Assembly (NCBI RefSeq): GCF_042643145.1 | Contig: NZ_JBHRSA010000046.1 | Span: forward strand, 124,001-188,000 | DNA from: Virgibacillus_O xinjiangensis | Lineage (GTDB): Bacteria > Bacillota > Bacilli > Bacillales > Amphibacillaceae | Length of the DNA stretch: 64,000 nucleotides | Reading direction: 5' to 3' | Shown: in pieces, positions 15,702 through 24,903 of the stretch | How the letters are laid out: each line of letters begins with the position of its first letter | Numbering within the stretch: position 1 is the stretch's first letter | Made by a program: the position numbers and the translations under genes | The notes under the pieces: generated by a model | The model's input: only the letters and a program-made list of their open reading frames with translations | The model's database searches: none | Told to the model about the DNA's origin: nothing

Positions 15702-17297
15702 CTAGTTTTCAATATAGACATCTTTCAGCAGCAGAAGCTGTGTCGGAAGCTGGGAGAGACCTTTTACTTCATCACGGACACCAAGTAGATATTCCTGGTG
15801 CAGCAGGTATGCCATCGGTGCAAGCTCTACCAGCCTTTCTTGTGCACTGCTGTACAATTCTGCCCTTTCTTCCTGGTTGGGATTCTGGCGTGCTTCGTCA
15901 ATATACCCGTCCAGCTCGTCATCTGCAACAAAGGTCCTGTTACCTGCTGTGCCAAGGTTGTCGGAGTGGAACAGTGGGTACATCGTATTGTCCGCATCAC
16001 CTGTTACATTTGTCCAGCCGAATACCATCATTTCATGGTTTCCATTCGCTGTCTGCTCTAGCATTGCTCCCCATTCAAGGGTTTCCACTTCCAGTTCAAT
16101 TCCGATTTCCGCCAACTGGGCCTGGACATTCGTCGCTGTATCGACACGTTGCCTATCATCGTTTGTCCAGATAGTGGAAGTAAAACCATCTTCATATCCC
16201 GCTTCAGCCAGCAGTTCTTTGGCTTTTTCCGGGTTATATTCCAAACCGTTCAATTCTTCATCATAGCCGAATACCCCTGGTGCCAGTGGTCCTTTGGCTG
16301 GAATTCCTACCCCATTGTAGATCCCTTCAATGATTTGCTCTTTATCGATGGCCATGGAGATAGCCTGCCTTACCTTGATATCATCGAAAGGTTCTTTATC
16401 TGCATTGAACCCGATATAGGCTAAGGAAGTGCTTTCTTGTCGGCTTACAGAGATCCCATCTGCATTCTCCATCTGTTCTACATCAGAAGGACTGAGTGGA
16501 TTGGAGATATGGGATGCGCCTGTCTCCAGCTCGGAGTTCCGTGTGAGGTCTTCTGGAACCACTTTGAAAGTTACTGTGTCTAGCAGGGCATTATCTCCCC
16601 AATAATCTTCATTTTTAGCCAGCTTGATGGATTGTCCCGGCTTCCATTCTTCAAAGGTGAAAGGACCGGTTCCCTGTGGATTGGCATTGATGACACTTCC
16701 AGCCTGTTCTCCGTTTTCCATTGCTTCATAATCTGCTTCAATCTGCTCTTTGGAAACCATTAGTCCACCTGGGTGCGCCAAATGGGCGGGCAGTGGAGCG
16801 AATGGGAACTCTGTTTCAAACTGTACCGTATACTCATTCACTACCTCCACGTTGGTAATCATGTTGTACATGAAGGCCACCGGTGAAGCGAGCTCAGGGT
16901 CAAGAATTCGGTCAATATTTGCTTTTACCACTTCTGCATTAAAAGGAGATCCATCATGGAAGGTCACTCCTTCCTGAAGCTTGAATTCCCAGGTAGTATC
17001 GTCTACCTGTTGCCATTCGGTAGCAAGGCCTGGTTGAAGTTCCATATTCTCATCCTGGGTTACCAGTGTCTCGAAAATATTGATCAATACATCTGCTGAT
17101 GGTGTATCATTGGAAGAAGGCGGATCAAGAGATACTGCATCTGACTTCGTAGCAATTACCAGGTCGCCTCCCTGTCCTTCCTCTTGGCTGTCCGAGGAAG
17201 CGTCGGATTGTTCCTCATCGCCCGGCTCACTTGCACAAGCGGCAAGCAAGAAACTGAGCAGAAGGGCTGTAAGTATTAAGGATAATGATTTCTTCAT
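15702..17297 (-). CDS. ABC transporter substrate-binding lipoprotein (peptide/nickel, SBP_bac_5 family)
   Basis: A 531-residue lipoprotein with signal and lipobox LLAACAS (Cys21), an acidic Ser/Glu/Gln linker, then the family-5 fold: GGDLVIATKSDAVSLDPP, ETLVTQDENMELQPGLATEW, the signature VTFHDGSPFNAEVVKANIDR, and QGTGPFTFEEW. It would deliver oligopeptides, glutathione or a similar ligand to an ABC importer. No permease or ATPase gene is nearby. The M42 peptidase gene lies 31 bp upstream in the same direction, which suggests peptide import coupled to intracellular hydrolysis. AGGAG precedes ATG. Confidence 0.9.
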   Translation of the reverse strand: MKKSLSLILTALLLSFLLAACASEPGDEEQSDASSDSQEEGQGGDLVIATKSDAVSLDPPSSNDTPSADVLINIFETLVTQDENMELQPGLATEWQQVDDTTWEFKLQEGVTFHDGSPFNAEVVKANIDRILDPELASPVAFMYNMITNVEVVNEYTVQFETEFPFAPLPAHLAHPGGLMVSKEQIEADYEAMENGEQAGSVINANPQGTGPFTFEEWKPGQSIKLAKNEDYWGDNALLDTVTFKVVPEDLTRNSELETGASHISNPLSPSDVEQMENADGISVSRQESTSLAYIGFNADKEPFDDIKVRQAISMAIDKEQIIEGIYNGVGIPAKGPLAPGVFGYDEELNGLEYNPEKAKELLAEAGYEDGFTSTIWTNDDRQRVDTATNVQAQLAEIGIELEVETLEWGAMLEQTANGNHEMMVFGWTNVTGDADNTMYPLFHSDNLGTAGNRTFVADDELDGYIDEARQNPNQEERAELYSSAQERLVELAPMAYLLHQEYLLGVRDEVKGLSQLPTQLLLLKDVYIEN

Positions 17298-17328
17298 ATG
17301 TGTATTCTCCTATCTGATGTCAATATTT

Positions 17329-18390
17329 TTAAAAGGTGAAAGCTCCATCTTCCATATGGAGCAGGAATGCTTTTGCTAAATCTTTGGTCGCCTCCAAGTC
17401 CTTAAGACTGACAGCCTCATGTGGAGTATGGGCATAGCGGGATGGAATGGACAGTACACCAGTCGGTATTCCACTATTCGCAGGTGCTACGGCCCCGCCA
17501 TCTGTGCCTATTCCAGGAAAGACCTCAAGCTGATAAGGGATGTCGGATGTTTCAGCTGCTTGTTTCAAACGTTCCTTGATGGATTTTTGGACAATCAGGC
17601 TGAAGTCCATGACTTTAATTCCTGTTCCGGCGCCCAGAGAAAGGCTTTGATCCATCGTCTCTTCTGGTGTATCACTGACAGCTGTCGTATCTATCGCAAG
17701 TGCCGCATCAATATCATCCAGACGGCTGATCGCAGTTTGTGCTCCCCGCAGACCGACTTCTTCTTGGACGGTGAACAACAATACGAGCTCTCCTGGGAAC
17801 TCTTGGTCTGTGAGTTCGTTCAGGACTTGCAGGAGGACCGTACATCCGGCACGATCGTCCAGTGCCTTCCCAGTGAATATTCTATTCTCTTTATTGCCGA
17901 TCCATCTATTTTCAGAAGCCCATGTGATTGGTGTTCCTATTTCCACTCCCATATCGATGGCATCCTCTTTGGATACCGCTCCGATATCGATATACAGATT
18001 CGCATGGCTGCGTACCTTCTTGGGATCATCATATTTCATATAATGGGCTGACAGGGTCCCGATCACGCCTCCCAGTTCTTCCTTGGATCCAAGAACGCTG
18101 ACCGGTTGTGCAAGAAGGATTCGGTCATCATGTCCACCGAGTTTTTCGAAACGAAGGAGGCCATTGTCTTCTATCTTCTTCACAATGAAACCAACCTCGT
18201 CCATATGCGCTGTCAATAAGGTGACAGGGCCAGGTTTACCGCCCTTTTTCCTGGCGGTTACGTTTCCCATGTGGTCCATATGTACCTGATCTGCCTTATC
18301 CTGCAGATAATCCTTAATGAAATAAGCTACATTTTGCTCATACCCACAAGGGCCATTCAGCTGGCTTAATTGTCTTAGCAGTCTCTCCAT
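17329..18390 (-). CDS. M42 family metallo-aminopeptidase
   Basis: A 353-residue cytoplasmic dinuclear-metal peptidase of the glutamyl aminopeptidase/YsdC/FrvX type. Metal ligands are visible: His in TAHMDEVGF, bridging Asp in KALDDRAGC, catalytic Glu-Glu in TVQEEVGLRGA, Asp in AIDTTAV, and His in RYAHTPHEAVS. Such enzymes form tetrahedral dodecamers that trim short peptides. The frame opens at 18414, but ATG at 18390 has AAAGGGAG at good spacing. It is the promoter-proximal gene of a two-gene unit with the peptide-binding lipoprotein. A 22-bp palindrome about 60 bp upstream may be an operator. Confidence 0.92.
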   Translation of the reverse strand: MERLLRQLSQLNGPCGYEQNVAYFIKDYLQDKADQVHMDHMGNVTARKKGGKPGPVTLLTAHMDEVGFIVKKIEDNGLLRFEKLGGHDDRILLAQPVSVLGSKEELGGVIGTLSAHYMKYDDPKKVRSHANLYIDIGAVSKEDAIDMGVEIGTPITWASENRWIGNKENRIFTGKALDDRAGCTVLLQVLNELTDQEFPGELVLLFTVQEEVGLRGAQTAISRLDDIDAALAIDTTAVSDTPEETMDQSLSLGAGTGIKVMDFSLIVQKSIKERLKQAAETSDIPYQLEVFPGIGTDGGAVAPANSGIPTGVLSIPSRYAHTPHEAVSLKDLEATKDLAKAFLLHMEDGAFTF

Positions 18391-18447
18391 AGATGTCACT
18401 CCCTTTTCTAGCAATTTATTCCACCAACACCCATTGGTTTTGTAGGT

Positions 18448-18469
18448 TTTAACACTTCAACGTGTTAAA
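18448..18469. promoter_or_regulatory. Candidate operator palindrome upstream of the M42 gene
   Basis: TTTAACAC and GTGTTAAA form perfect 8-bp arms around a 6-bp spacer. It is AT-rich, lacks a T-run and lies about 60 bp upstream of the peptidase start. The regulator is unknown. Confidence 0.5.
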
Positions 18470-18560
18470 CAACGGTAATAATTATATAGTGTAAAGCCTG
18501 CTAAAATCAACACTTTTATGAAAACTGCCATTAATTGCAGGAATCAGTATGGGAAAGATT

Positions 18561-18592
18561 AAAGAAAGACCTCAGAGTAAGATTCTCTGAGG
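18561..18592 (-). terminator. Intrinsic terminator of the stress-type SDR gene
   Basis: CCTCAGAG/CTCTGAGG stem (18570-18577 with 18585-18592) followed on the minus strand by TCTTTCTTT. Confidence 0.82.
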
Positions 18593-18617
18593 CCTTGGAA
18601 ATCTGATGGTGCGGCAA

Positions 18618-19487
18618 TTATGAAGAGGTCCAAACACCGCCGTTAATGTGAATGGTCTGTCCAGTCATATAGGAAGATTCATCCGCAGCCAGCATCACGT
18701 ACGCCCAGGCATGCTCTGACGGTTGGCCTGGACGACCCATCAAACTGTCTTGCCCGAAGTCTTCCACCCCATCTTCATCGAAGGAAGATGGAATCAATGG
18801 TGTCCAAACCGGCCCAGGCGCAACTGAGTTTGCTCTGATACCTTTTTTGGCAAGGCTCTGGGCAATACTGCGGGTAAAGGAAGTGATGGCCCCCTTTGTT
18901 GCGGAATAATCCATGAAAATCGGGTTTCCACGGAAGGCATTAATGGAAGAGGTGCTGATGATGGCATCTCCGGAATTCATATGGCGTACAGCTGCTTTGG
19001 TCAAGTAGAATAGAGAAAAGAAGTTCGTCTGAAAGACTTCTTCGAATTGCTCATTAGAAATATCAAGCAAGTCTTCACGGACATACTGGATTGCAGCGTT
19101 GTTCACTAGAATGTTGAGCTTGCCGAATTCTTGTACCGTTTTCTCCACCAGCTCCTCGCAGTGGGCAGCAGCTTTGATATCCCCAGGAAGTAGCAAGCAC
19201 TGGACTCCTTCAGCTTCCACCAACTTTTTTGTTTCCTCTGCATCACTATGTTCATCAAGATAGGAGATGGCAACGTTGGCTCCTTCTTTCGCATAGAGGA
19301 TGGATACGGCCCGTCCAATACCGCTATCGCCGCCAGTGATGAGGGCTGTCTTTCCTTTCAATTTACCGGTGCCTACATATTCAGTCGGTTGGGCTGGAAG
19401 TGGGTCCATTTCCGATTCAATACCAGGTTGTTTCTTCTGCATTTGCTTTGGTGTGCTTCCCTGCTGCATCTCTCTTGGGTCAGTCAT
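18618..19487 (-). CDS. SDR family oxidoreductase, general-stress-protein-39 (YdaD/YhxC) type
   Basis: A 289-residue SDR with the long N-terminal extension (PKQMQKKQPGIESEMDPLP) typical of the B. subtilis YdaD/YhdF/YhxC group. Cofactor loop TGGDSGIGRAV, NNAAIQ, catalytic Ser in STSSIN and YSATK are intact, with NSVAPGPVWTPLIPSSF and GGVWTSS at the end. In B. subtilis YdaD belongs to the sigma-B stress regulon, but its substrate is not settled. AGGAGG precedes ATG. I could not identify a convincing sigma-B promoter. Divergent from the CNNM/CBS gene. Confidence 0.88.
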   Translation of the reverse strand: MTDPREMQQGSTPKQMQKKQPGIESEMDPLPAQPTEYVGTGKLKGKTALITGGDSGIGRAVSILYAKEGANVAISYLDEHSDAEETKKLVEAEGVQCLLLPGDIKAAAHCEELVEKTVQEFGKLNILVNNAAIQYVREDLLDISNEQFEEVFQTNFFSLFYLTKAAVRHMNSGDAIISTSSINAFRGNPIFMDYSATKGAITSFTRSIAQSLAKKGIRANSVAPGPVWTPLIPSSFDEDGVEDFGQDSLMGRPGQPSEHAWAYVMLAADESSYMTGQTIHINGGVWTSS

Positions 19488-19645
19488 GTTATACCTCCTA
19501 TTGTTTTTCTACTTCTACCATTCCACTTCCCAGATGCAGAAAAACTTGTTCCTATCAAGGTGGAGGTATACTGTCTAATAAGTATAAAACTTGCTTATAA
19601 TGATTAACATCAATACATATATACATCTGAAGGAGGAACCTGCCT

Positions 19646-20884
19646 GTGATCATTGCGATCATCTTGCTGCTGTTCGTTTCCCTGTTCTTTTCTGGCAGTG
19701 AGACGGCATTGACAGCTGCTAATAAGATGCGGCTTCACACAAAGGCGAACGAACAGGATAAAAAATCTGCTAAACTGCTGGATTTGCTTTCTAAACCAAG
19801 TGAATTCATTACAGCTATACTGATCGGAAACAATATATCGAACATCCTGCTGCCGACACTTGTAACCATGCTTGCGATTGAATATGGATTCAACGTGGCT
19901 ATTGCATCGGCTATTCTGACGATTACCATTATCGTCTTTGCTGAAGTTATACCCAAGTCCATTGCAGCCGCTTTTCCGGACCGGATTGCCTACATCGTAC
20001 ACCCTGTCATCAGAATCGTCATGATTATATTCAAACCACTGACATGGATGTTCAACAAATTGACTGGACTGATTATACATATGCTTTCCAATGGAGAGTT
20101 CAAGAAAGTCTCCATTTCTAAAGAAGAACTGCGCGCCATGGTGGACATTGCTGGTTCGGAAGGAACATTCAAGGAAGATGAATCTTTCCGAATCAAAGGA
20201 GTATTGGACTTTTATAATCTGAATGTGAAAGATGTTCTGAACACCCCTCGAGTGGATATGATTTCCTTGCCGATTACAGCAACCTATGAAGAAGTGAGGA
20301 ATGTAGTGGTTCAGAATCCTTATACAAGGTACCCGGTAATCCAAGGAGACAGCGACAATATTGTAGGTGTATTTCATTCCAAATACCTCCTTACATGGCA
20401 GAGCGAGGCAGATAAGTCTCTGCCTGATTTCAGTGATATGGATCCATTGATCGTCTATGAATTCAATTCCATTGAATGGGTGTTCCGCAAGATGACCAAA
20501 GATAAGAAACATATGGCAATTGTATTGGACGAATATGGGGGAACCGAGGGGATTCTCACACATGAGGATGTCATTGAATCGATGATCGGGCTGGAAATTG
20601 AAGATGAGATGGACCCTGAAAATGACTCTTTGGTCGAAAAGATAACTGATACAGAAATCATTTGTGACGCGAAGATCACCCTAAGACGTTTGAACAGTCT
20701 TTTCCATACAAATATTCCAGAGGAAGAAGATGTACTGGCCGGTTACCTCTTGAAGGAATTTGACCATTTCCCGGAAGAAGGGGAAACCTTGGAGAAGTAT
20801 CCTCTGTCCTTTACGATTACAGAGCTGGATGAAAGGAGCATCTCCCAGGTTCATATTGTAAAGAAGAATCAGGCAGAAGAATAA
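19646..20884 (+). CDS. CNNM/CorC-type transporter with CBS domains (hemolysin family)
   Basis: A 412-residue protein: an N-terminal CNNM (DUF21) membrane region with LFFSGSETALTAANKMRL and IGNNISNILLP and about three to four helices (1-135), a CBS pair (about 190-320) including TRYPVIQGDSDNIVGVFH and IVLDEYGGTEGILTHEDVIE, and a C-terminal CorC_HlyC domain (about 330-405). Relatives (B. subtilis YhdP/MpfA, YqhB) export Mg2+ or act in metal/sodium tolerance. GTG at 19646 follows GAAGGAGGAAC. TATAAT-like hexamers upstream would allow its own promoter. A terminator follows the stop. Confidence 0.9.
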   Translation: MIIAIILLLFVSLFFSGSETALTAANKMRLHTKANEQDKKSAKLLDLLSKPSEFITAILIGNNISNILLPTLVTMLAIEYGFNVAIASAILTITIIVFAEVIPKSIAAAFPDRIAYIVHPVIRIVMIIFKPLTWMFNKLTGLIIHMLSNGEFKKVSISKEELRAMVDIAGSEGTFKEDESFRIKGVLDFYNLNVKDVLNTPRVDMISLPITATYEEVRNVVVQNPYTRYPVIQGDSDNIVGVFHSKYLLTWQSEADKSLPDFSDMDPLIVYEFNSIEWVFRKMTKDKKHMAIVLDEYGGTEGILTHEDVIESMIGLEIEDEMDPENDSLVEKITDTEIICDAKITLRRLNSLFHTNIPEEEDVLAGYLLKEFDHFPEEGETLEKYPLSFTITELDERSISQVHIVKKNQAEE

Positions 20885-20893
20885 TGGTCGTGC

Positions 20894-20924
20894 ACACCAT
20901 CTGTTCAAGACGGATGGTGTTTTG
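20894..20924 (+). terminator. Terminator after the CNNM/CBS gene
   Basis: ACACCATC/GATGGTGT stem (20894-20901 with 20913-20920) followed by TTTTG. Confidence 0.75.
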
Positions 20925-20956
20925 TGATTCTTTTACTTAATATTGATTGCCTAACT

Positions 20957-21042
20957 CGCTGCGGCAGAACGTTTCGCTTTCCGTGGGCTGGTCTCAGTCT
21001 CGTGCTGTTCCCACAGGTGTCTGCGCATTCTGCCTACGCTAG
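20957..21042 (-). repeat. Bacillaceae dispersed intergenic repeat, shortened copy
   Basis: Read on the minus strand, this segment gives ACACCTGTGGGAACAGC ... GAGACTGAGACCAGC ... CCACGGAAAGCGAAACG. It resembles the ~110-bp GC-rich repeat (ACTCCTGCGGGA ... CCGCGGAAAGCGAAG) common between genes in Bacillus, Halobacillus and relatives. The central part is missing. Confidence 0.6.
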
Positions 21043-21194
21043 ATGTAGTGTTCTGGTTTTAAATGTGGATGGATCATGGGACGGATGTCTAGTGAAGTTT
21101 CCTCGCTAAGAATCAATTTTGTGAATATGACACTTTTGGAATTCTATTCACTTCATAACAACTACTCAAGTTATACCTCCCAACCAGCGGTGGA

Positions 21195-21306
21195 AATCCA
21201 CGAGACTCCTGCGGGAACCGTGACCAGAGTGAGATCCCGGAGAACGCCAGTTCGAGGGAGCTCACGGGTCGCCCGCGGAAAGCGAAGTGGAGTTTCCGTA
21301 GCGGTG
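21195..21306 (+). repeat. Bacillaceae dispersed intergenic repeat, longer copy
   Basis: A plus-strand copy with ACTCCTGCGGGAA, GTGAGATCCCGG, GGGAGCTCACGGGTCGCC and CCGCGGAAAGCGAAG. It is GC-rich, has internal dyads, and is inverted relative to the copy at 20957-21042. No coding frame is credible. The remaining sequence between and after the copies (21043-21194 and 21307-21400) shows nothing I recognise. Confidence 0.7.
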
Positions 21307-21400
21307 TAGGTGGTCCCCCCCCAAGGCTTGTTGTACAGCGAAAGAAGGGTTCATTCGTTTTCAGAATAAAAAAGTAGTCTTTATGGTAAATTCCTCATTA

Positions 21401-21431
21401 CATAATTTTCCTGGAAGTGGCTGCATATAAA
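21401..21431 (+). promoter_or_regulatory. Candidate sigma-E promoter of prkA
   Basis: CATAATT (21401-21407) and CATATAAA (21424-21431), spaced 16 bp, resemble the mother-cell sigma-E -35 and -10 elements. B. subtilis prkA is sigma-E controlled. The spacing is slightly long. Confidence 0.4.
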
Positions 21432-21552
21432 TCAGCAGAAAGGCGGACACGTCTTTATGAGAGGGAATGGATGATTGGAAACTTCGTGGGCATGTTCATC
21501 TCCCTCACCGCATAACATGTTAATAAACCCTGTCCTAAATGGAGGAGAATCT

Positions 21553-23448
21553 ATGGATATACTAAACAAGGTGAGAAACTACCGGGAAGAAGAGAAGCGT
21601 CTGCAGTGGGAAGGAACTTTTGCGGATTACCTGGAAATTGTGAAAGAACGACCGGAAGTTGCCCAGTCTGCTCATTCACGTGTATATAATATGATTAAAA
21701 GTTCAGGGCTCACGGAGCGGGATGGCAGGAAGATGTACCACTTTTTTGGGGAAGAGATCTTTGGTCTGGAAGAGGCGATTGAGAAGTTGGTGGAGGAATA
21801 CTTCCATCCGGCCGCAAAGCGACTGGATGTCCGTAAGCGGATCTTGCTGCTAATGGGGCCTGTAAGTGGTGGTAAATCAACGATTGTAACCATGTTGAAA
21901 CGTGGGTTGGAACAATATTCACGTACAGAGGAAGGAGCAGTGTATGCTATCAAGGGCTGCCCAATGCATGAGGACCCCCTTCACTTGATTCCACAACACT
22001 TGAGGGAAGACTTCTATGAAGAATACGGCATCCGGGTGGAGGGTAATTTATCCCCACTCAATACCATGCGACTGGAGAAGGAATATGGAGGGCGCATTGA
22101 GGATGTTAAGGTGGAAAGGATCTTCTTTTCAGAGGATAAACGTGTAGGGATTGGCACCTTCTCCCCTTCTGATCCAAAATCCCAGGATATCGCTGATCTG
22201 ACGGGCAGCATCGACTTTTCTACCATTGCTGAATACGGATCGGAATCAGACCCGAGGGCCTACCGGTTTGATGGGGAATTGAATAAAGCAAACCGGGGCA
22301 TGATGGAATTTCAGGAGATCCTGAAAAGTGATGAAAAATTCCTATGGCATTTACTCTCCCTGACACAGGAAGGGAACTTCAAAGCAGGCAGATTCGCTTT
22401 AATCAGTGCGGATGAGTTGATTGTCGCGCATACGAACGAAGCGGAATACCGATCATTCATAGCAAATAAAAAGAATGAAGCTCTTCATTCACGGATCATC
22501 GTCATGCCGATTCCTTATAATTTAAGAGTCACGGAGGAAGAACGGATTTATGGAAAAATGATCAGGGAAAGTGATATGGCACATGTCCATGTTGCACCGC
22601 ATGCTCTGAGAGTGGCGGCCATTTTCTCCATTTTGACCAGATTGGAAGATTCCAAGAAGAATGGAATGGACCTCTTAAAGAAAATGAGACTTTATGACGG
22701 TGAAAACGTAGAAGGGTTCAATCAGGTGGATGTGGATGAACTGAAGAATGAGTTCACTGAAGAGGGGATGACAGGAATTGATCCGCGTTATGTCATCAAC
22801 CGTATTTCTTCGGCGATTATCCGGAAGGACGTACCTGCCATCAATGCACTTGATGTGCTCCGGTCACTCAAGGAAGGCCTGGATCAGCATCCATCGATTG
22901 CCAAGGAAGATAAGGAACGGTATATGAATTATATCTCGGTGGCAAGAAGAGAGTATGATGAGATTGCGAAGAAGGAAGTACAGAAAGCGTTCGTCTATTC
23001 CTATGAAGAATCCGCCAAGACATTAATGGATAATTACCTGGACAATGTGGAGGCATACTGCAACCGCAATAAGCTCAAAGATCCGCTTACTGGTGAAGAG
23101 ATGAATCCGGATGAAAAGCTGATGCGGTCCATTGAGGAACAAATCGGTATCTCGGAAAATGCGAAAAAGGCATTCCGGGAAGAGATCCTCATCCGAATTT
23201 CAGCATATGCAAGAAAGGGCAAAAGATTTGATTACAACTCTCATGAACGGCTGCGGGAAGCTATCCAGAAAAAGCTGTTTGCCGATTTAAAAGACGTCGT
23301 GAAGATTACGACATCTTCCAAAACACCGGATGAGAATCAATTGAAGAAAATCAATGAAGTGATTGCAAGACTGATTGATGAACATGGATACAACTCAGTT
23401 TCGGCAAACGACCTGCTCCGTTATGTAGGTAGTCTGCTGAACAGATAG
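21553..23448 (+). CDS. prkA: PrkA, AAA+ serine protein kinase/protease
   Basis: A 631-residue protein, the same length as B. subtilis PrkA. The N-terminal AAA+ region has Walker A MGPVSGGKSTIV and the C-terminal part carries the kinase-like PrkA domain. PrkA is expressed in the mother cell during sporulation; it was described as a Ser/Thr kinase and later as having Lon-like protease activity. The frame opens at 21475, but ATG at 21553 follows GGAGGAGA and matches the family start MDILNKVRNYREEE. It is followed by a terminator and then yhbH and spoVR, mirroring the E. coli yeaG, yeaH, ycgB functional group. Confidence 0.96.
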   Translation: MDILNKVRNYREEEKRLQWEGTFADYLEIVKERPEVAQSAHSRVYNMIKSSGLTERDGRKMYHFFGEEIFGLEEAIEKLVEEYFHPAAKRLDVRKRILLLMGPVSGGKSTIVTMLKRGLEQYSRTEEGAVYAIKGCPMHEDPLHLIPQHLREDFYEEYGIRVEGNLSPLNTMRLEKEYGGRIEDVKVERIFFSEDKRVGIGTFSPSDPKSQDIADLTGSIDFSTIAEYGSESDPRAYRFDGELNKANRGMMEFQEILKSDEKFLWHLLSLTQEGNFKAGRFALISADELIVAHTNEAEYRSFIANKKNEALHSRIIVMPIPYNLRVTEEERIYGKMIRESDMAHVHVAPHALRVAAIFSILTRLEDSKKNGMDLLKKMRLYDGENVEGFNQVDVDELKNEFTEEGMTGIDPRYVINRISSAIIRKDVPAINALDVLRSLKEGLDQHPSIAKEDKERYMNYISVARREYDEIAKKEVQKAFVYSYEESAKTLMDNYLDNVEAYCNRNKLKDPLTGEEMNPDEKLMRSIEEQIGISENAKKAFREEILIRISAYARKGKRFDYNSHERLREAIQKKLFADLKDVVKITTSSKTPDENQLKKINEVIARLIDEHGYNSVSANDLLRYVGSLLNR

Positions 23449-23471
23449 GCAAAAGAAAGAAGAGCGATTCA

Positions 23472-23508
23472 AGCAACAAGACATATAATGGGCGTCTTGT
23501 TGCTTTTT
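23472..23508 (+). terminator. prkA intrinsic terminator
   Basis: A perfect 11-bp stem (23472-23482 with 23494-23504) followed by TTTTT. Confidence 0.9.
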
Positions 23509-23561
23509 GTTTCTCTTTTCCTGTATAACGCCTTCTGATTGCGCTTTTACTCAGAAACTTG

Positions 23562-23590
23562 TCAATAATCGGCAGGTACGTGCATAAAAT
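23562..23590 (+). promoter_or_regulatory. Candidate sigma-E promoter of yhbH
   Basis: TCAATAAT (23562-23569), 13-bp spacer and CATAAAAT (23583-23590) resemble sigma-E promoters. It lies about 100 bp before yhbH, which is sigma-E controlled in B. subtilis. Confidence 0.45.
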
Positions 23591-23688
23591 AATGAAAAGT
23601 AGTTGATAGATTTACAGAAAAGAGAAGGCTTATATCGTTGTGTCAGTAGTTCGAAGAAAGGTAAGAACTTTTCAGGAGGGGGAAGATC

Positions 23689-24858
23689 ATGAGCGAAGAA
23701 AATGGAAATTTTGTCGTCTCCAAGGAAAACTGGTCCCTCCATCGCAAAGGCTATCAGGATCAGCAGCGCCACATGGATAAAGTAAAAGATGCCATTAAAA
23801 ACAATCTGCCGGATTTAGTGAGTGAAGAAAATATTATCATGTCCAATGGCCGCGATGTGATTAAGATTCCAATCCGTTCACTGGATGAGTATAAAATCCG
23901 ATATAACTATAATAAATCCAAGCATGTGGGTCAGGGGAACGGAGATAGTGAAGTCGGCGATCTAGTTGCCAGGGAGCCTGGAGAACCGGGGCAAGGGAAA
24001 CAGGGTGCCGGAAAAGGGAAAAAGGCAGGCGACCAGCCTGGGGAAGATTATTACGAAGCAGATGTTTCTTTAGCTGAAATCGAGGAAGTGTTGTTCAGGG
24101 AACTGGAGCTTCCGAACTTGCAGCAGAAAGAACAAGCAGAGATTATTACGGAAAAAGTGGAATTCAATGACGTACGGAAAAAAGGCTTGATGGGCAATAT
24201 CGATAAAAAGCGTACGATTCTTACAGCACTGAAAAGGAATGCCACGGAGGGCAAGCCTGGCATCACACCGATTTATCAAGACGATTTGCGGTTCAAGACT
24301 TGGAATGAAGTAAGAAAGCCGGAATCGAAGGCGGTCGTACTCGCCATGATGGATACGAGTGCCTCTATGGGGACGTTTGAGAAATATATGGCCAGGAGTT
24401 TCTTTTTCTGGATGACAAAATTCCTCCGTTCTAAATATGAATCGGTGGAAATTGCTTTTATCGCCCATCATACGGAAGCAAAAGTAGTGTCCGAAGAAGA
24501 CTTTTTCTCCAAAGGGGAAAGCGGTGGAACCATTTGTTCTTCAGCATATTTTAAGGCACTGGAATTGATTGAGGATAGGTTCAGTCCTGCCCGCTATAAT
24601 ATCTATCCTTTTCATTTCTCAGATGGAGAAAATATAACCTCTGATAATCCAAAATGTCTGCAGCTGGTACAGGAAATCATGGATGTCTCCAGCATGTTCG
24701 GATATGGTGAAGTAAATGGGTATAATCGTCCTTCCACCTTGATGAATGCGTATAAAACCATTGACGACCCGAAATTCCGCCATCACATCCTCAAGCAGAA
24801 AAGCGACGTCTATCATGCGATGAAAAGCTTTTTTAAAAAACAAACCCAGCCTGTATAA
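23689..24858 (+). CDS. yhbH: Sporulation protein YhbH (DUF444/UPF0229)
   Basis: A 389-residue protein of the YhbH/YeaH family, with a von Willebrand A-like C-terminal half. Landmarks are the conserved IKIPIRSLDEYKIRYNYN, a Gly-rich low-complexity linker (about 95-125), the basic GNIDKKRTILTALKRN, and a MIDAS-like MMDTSASMGTF with FFFWMTKFLRSKYE. It is required for efficient sporulation in B. subtilis, and its enterobacterial homologue works with the PrkA homologue in the stationary-phase stress response. AGGAGGGGG precedes ATG. It converges with a 115-residue gene, and a near-perfect hairpin separates the two. Confidence 0.95.
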   Translation: MSEENGNFVVSKENWSLHRKGYQDQQRHMDKVKDAIKNNLPDLVSEENIIMSNGRDVIKIPIRSLDEYKIRYNYNKSKHVGQGNGDSEVGDLVAREPGEPGQGKQGAGKGKKAGDQPGEDYYEADVSLAEIEEVLFRELELPNLQQKEQAEIITEKVEFNDVRKKGLMGNIDKKRTILTALKRNATEGKPGITPIYQDDLRFKTWNEVRKPESKAVVLAMMDTSASMGTFEKYMARSFFFWMTKFLRSKYESVEIAFIAHHTEAKVVSEEDFFSKGESGGTICSSAYFKALELIEDRFSPARYNIYPFHFSDGENITSDNPKCLQLVQEIMDVSSMFGYGEVNGYNRPSTLMNAYKTIDDPKFRHHILKQKSDVYHAMKSFFKKQTQPV

Positions 24859-24875
24859 CAAGCATAAAGAGGACA

Positions 24876-24901
24876 ATCGTCCAGGTGGGCACCTGAACGA
24901 T
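24876..24901. terminator. Hairpin between convergent genes
   Basis: ATCGTCCAGGTG (24876-24887) pairs with CACCTGAACGAT (24890-24901) with one mismatch. It lacks a good T-run and ends just before the minus-strand gene's stop codon. Confidence 0.5.
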
Positions 24902-24903
24902 CG

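Noticed and set aside
19488..19645. Possible sigma-B promoter for the stress-type SDR
   Set aside because: GTTT-like and GG-A-T-like hexamers exist but with wrong spacing.
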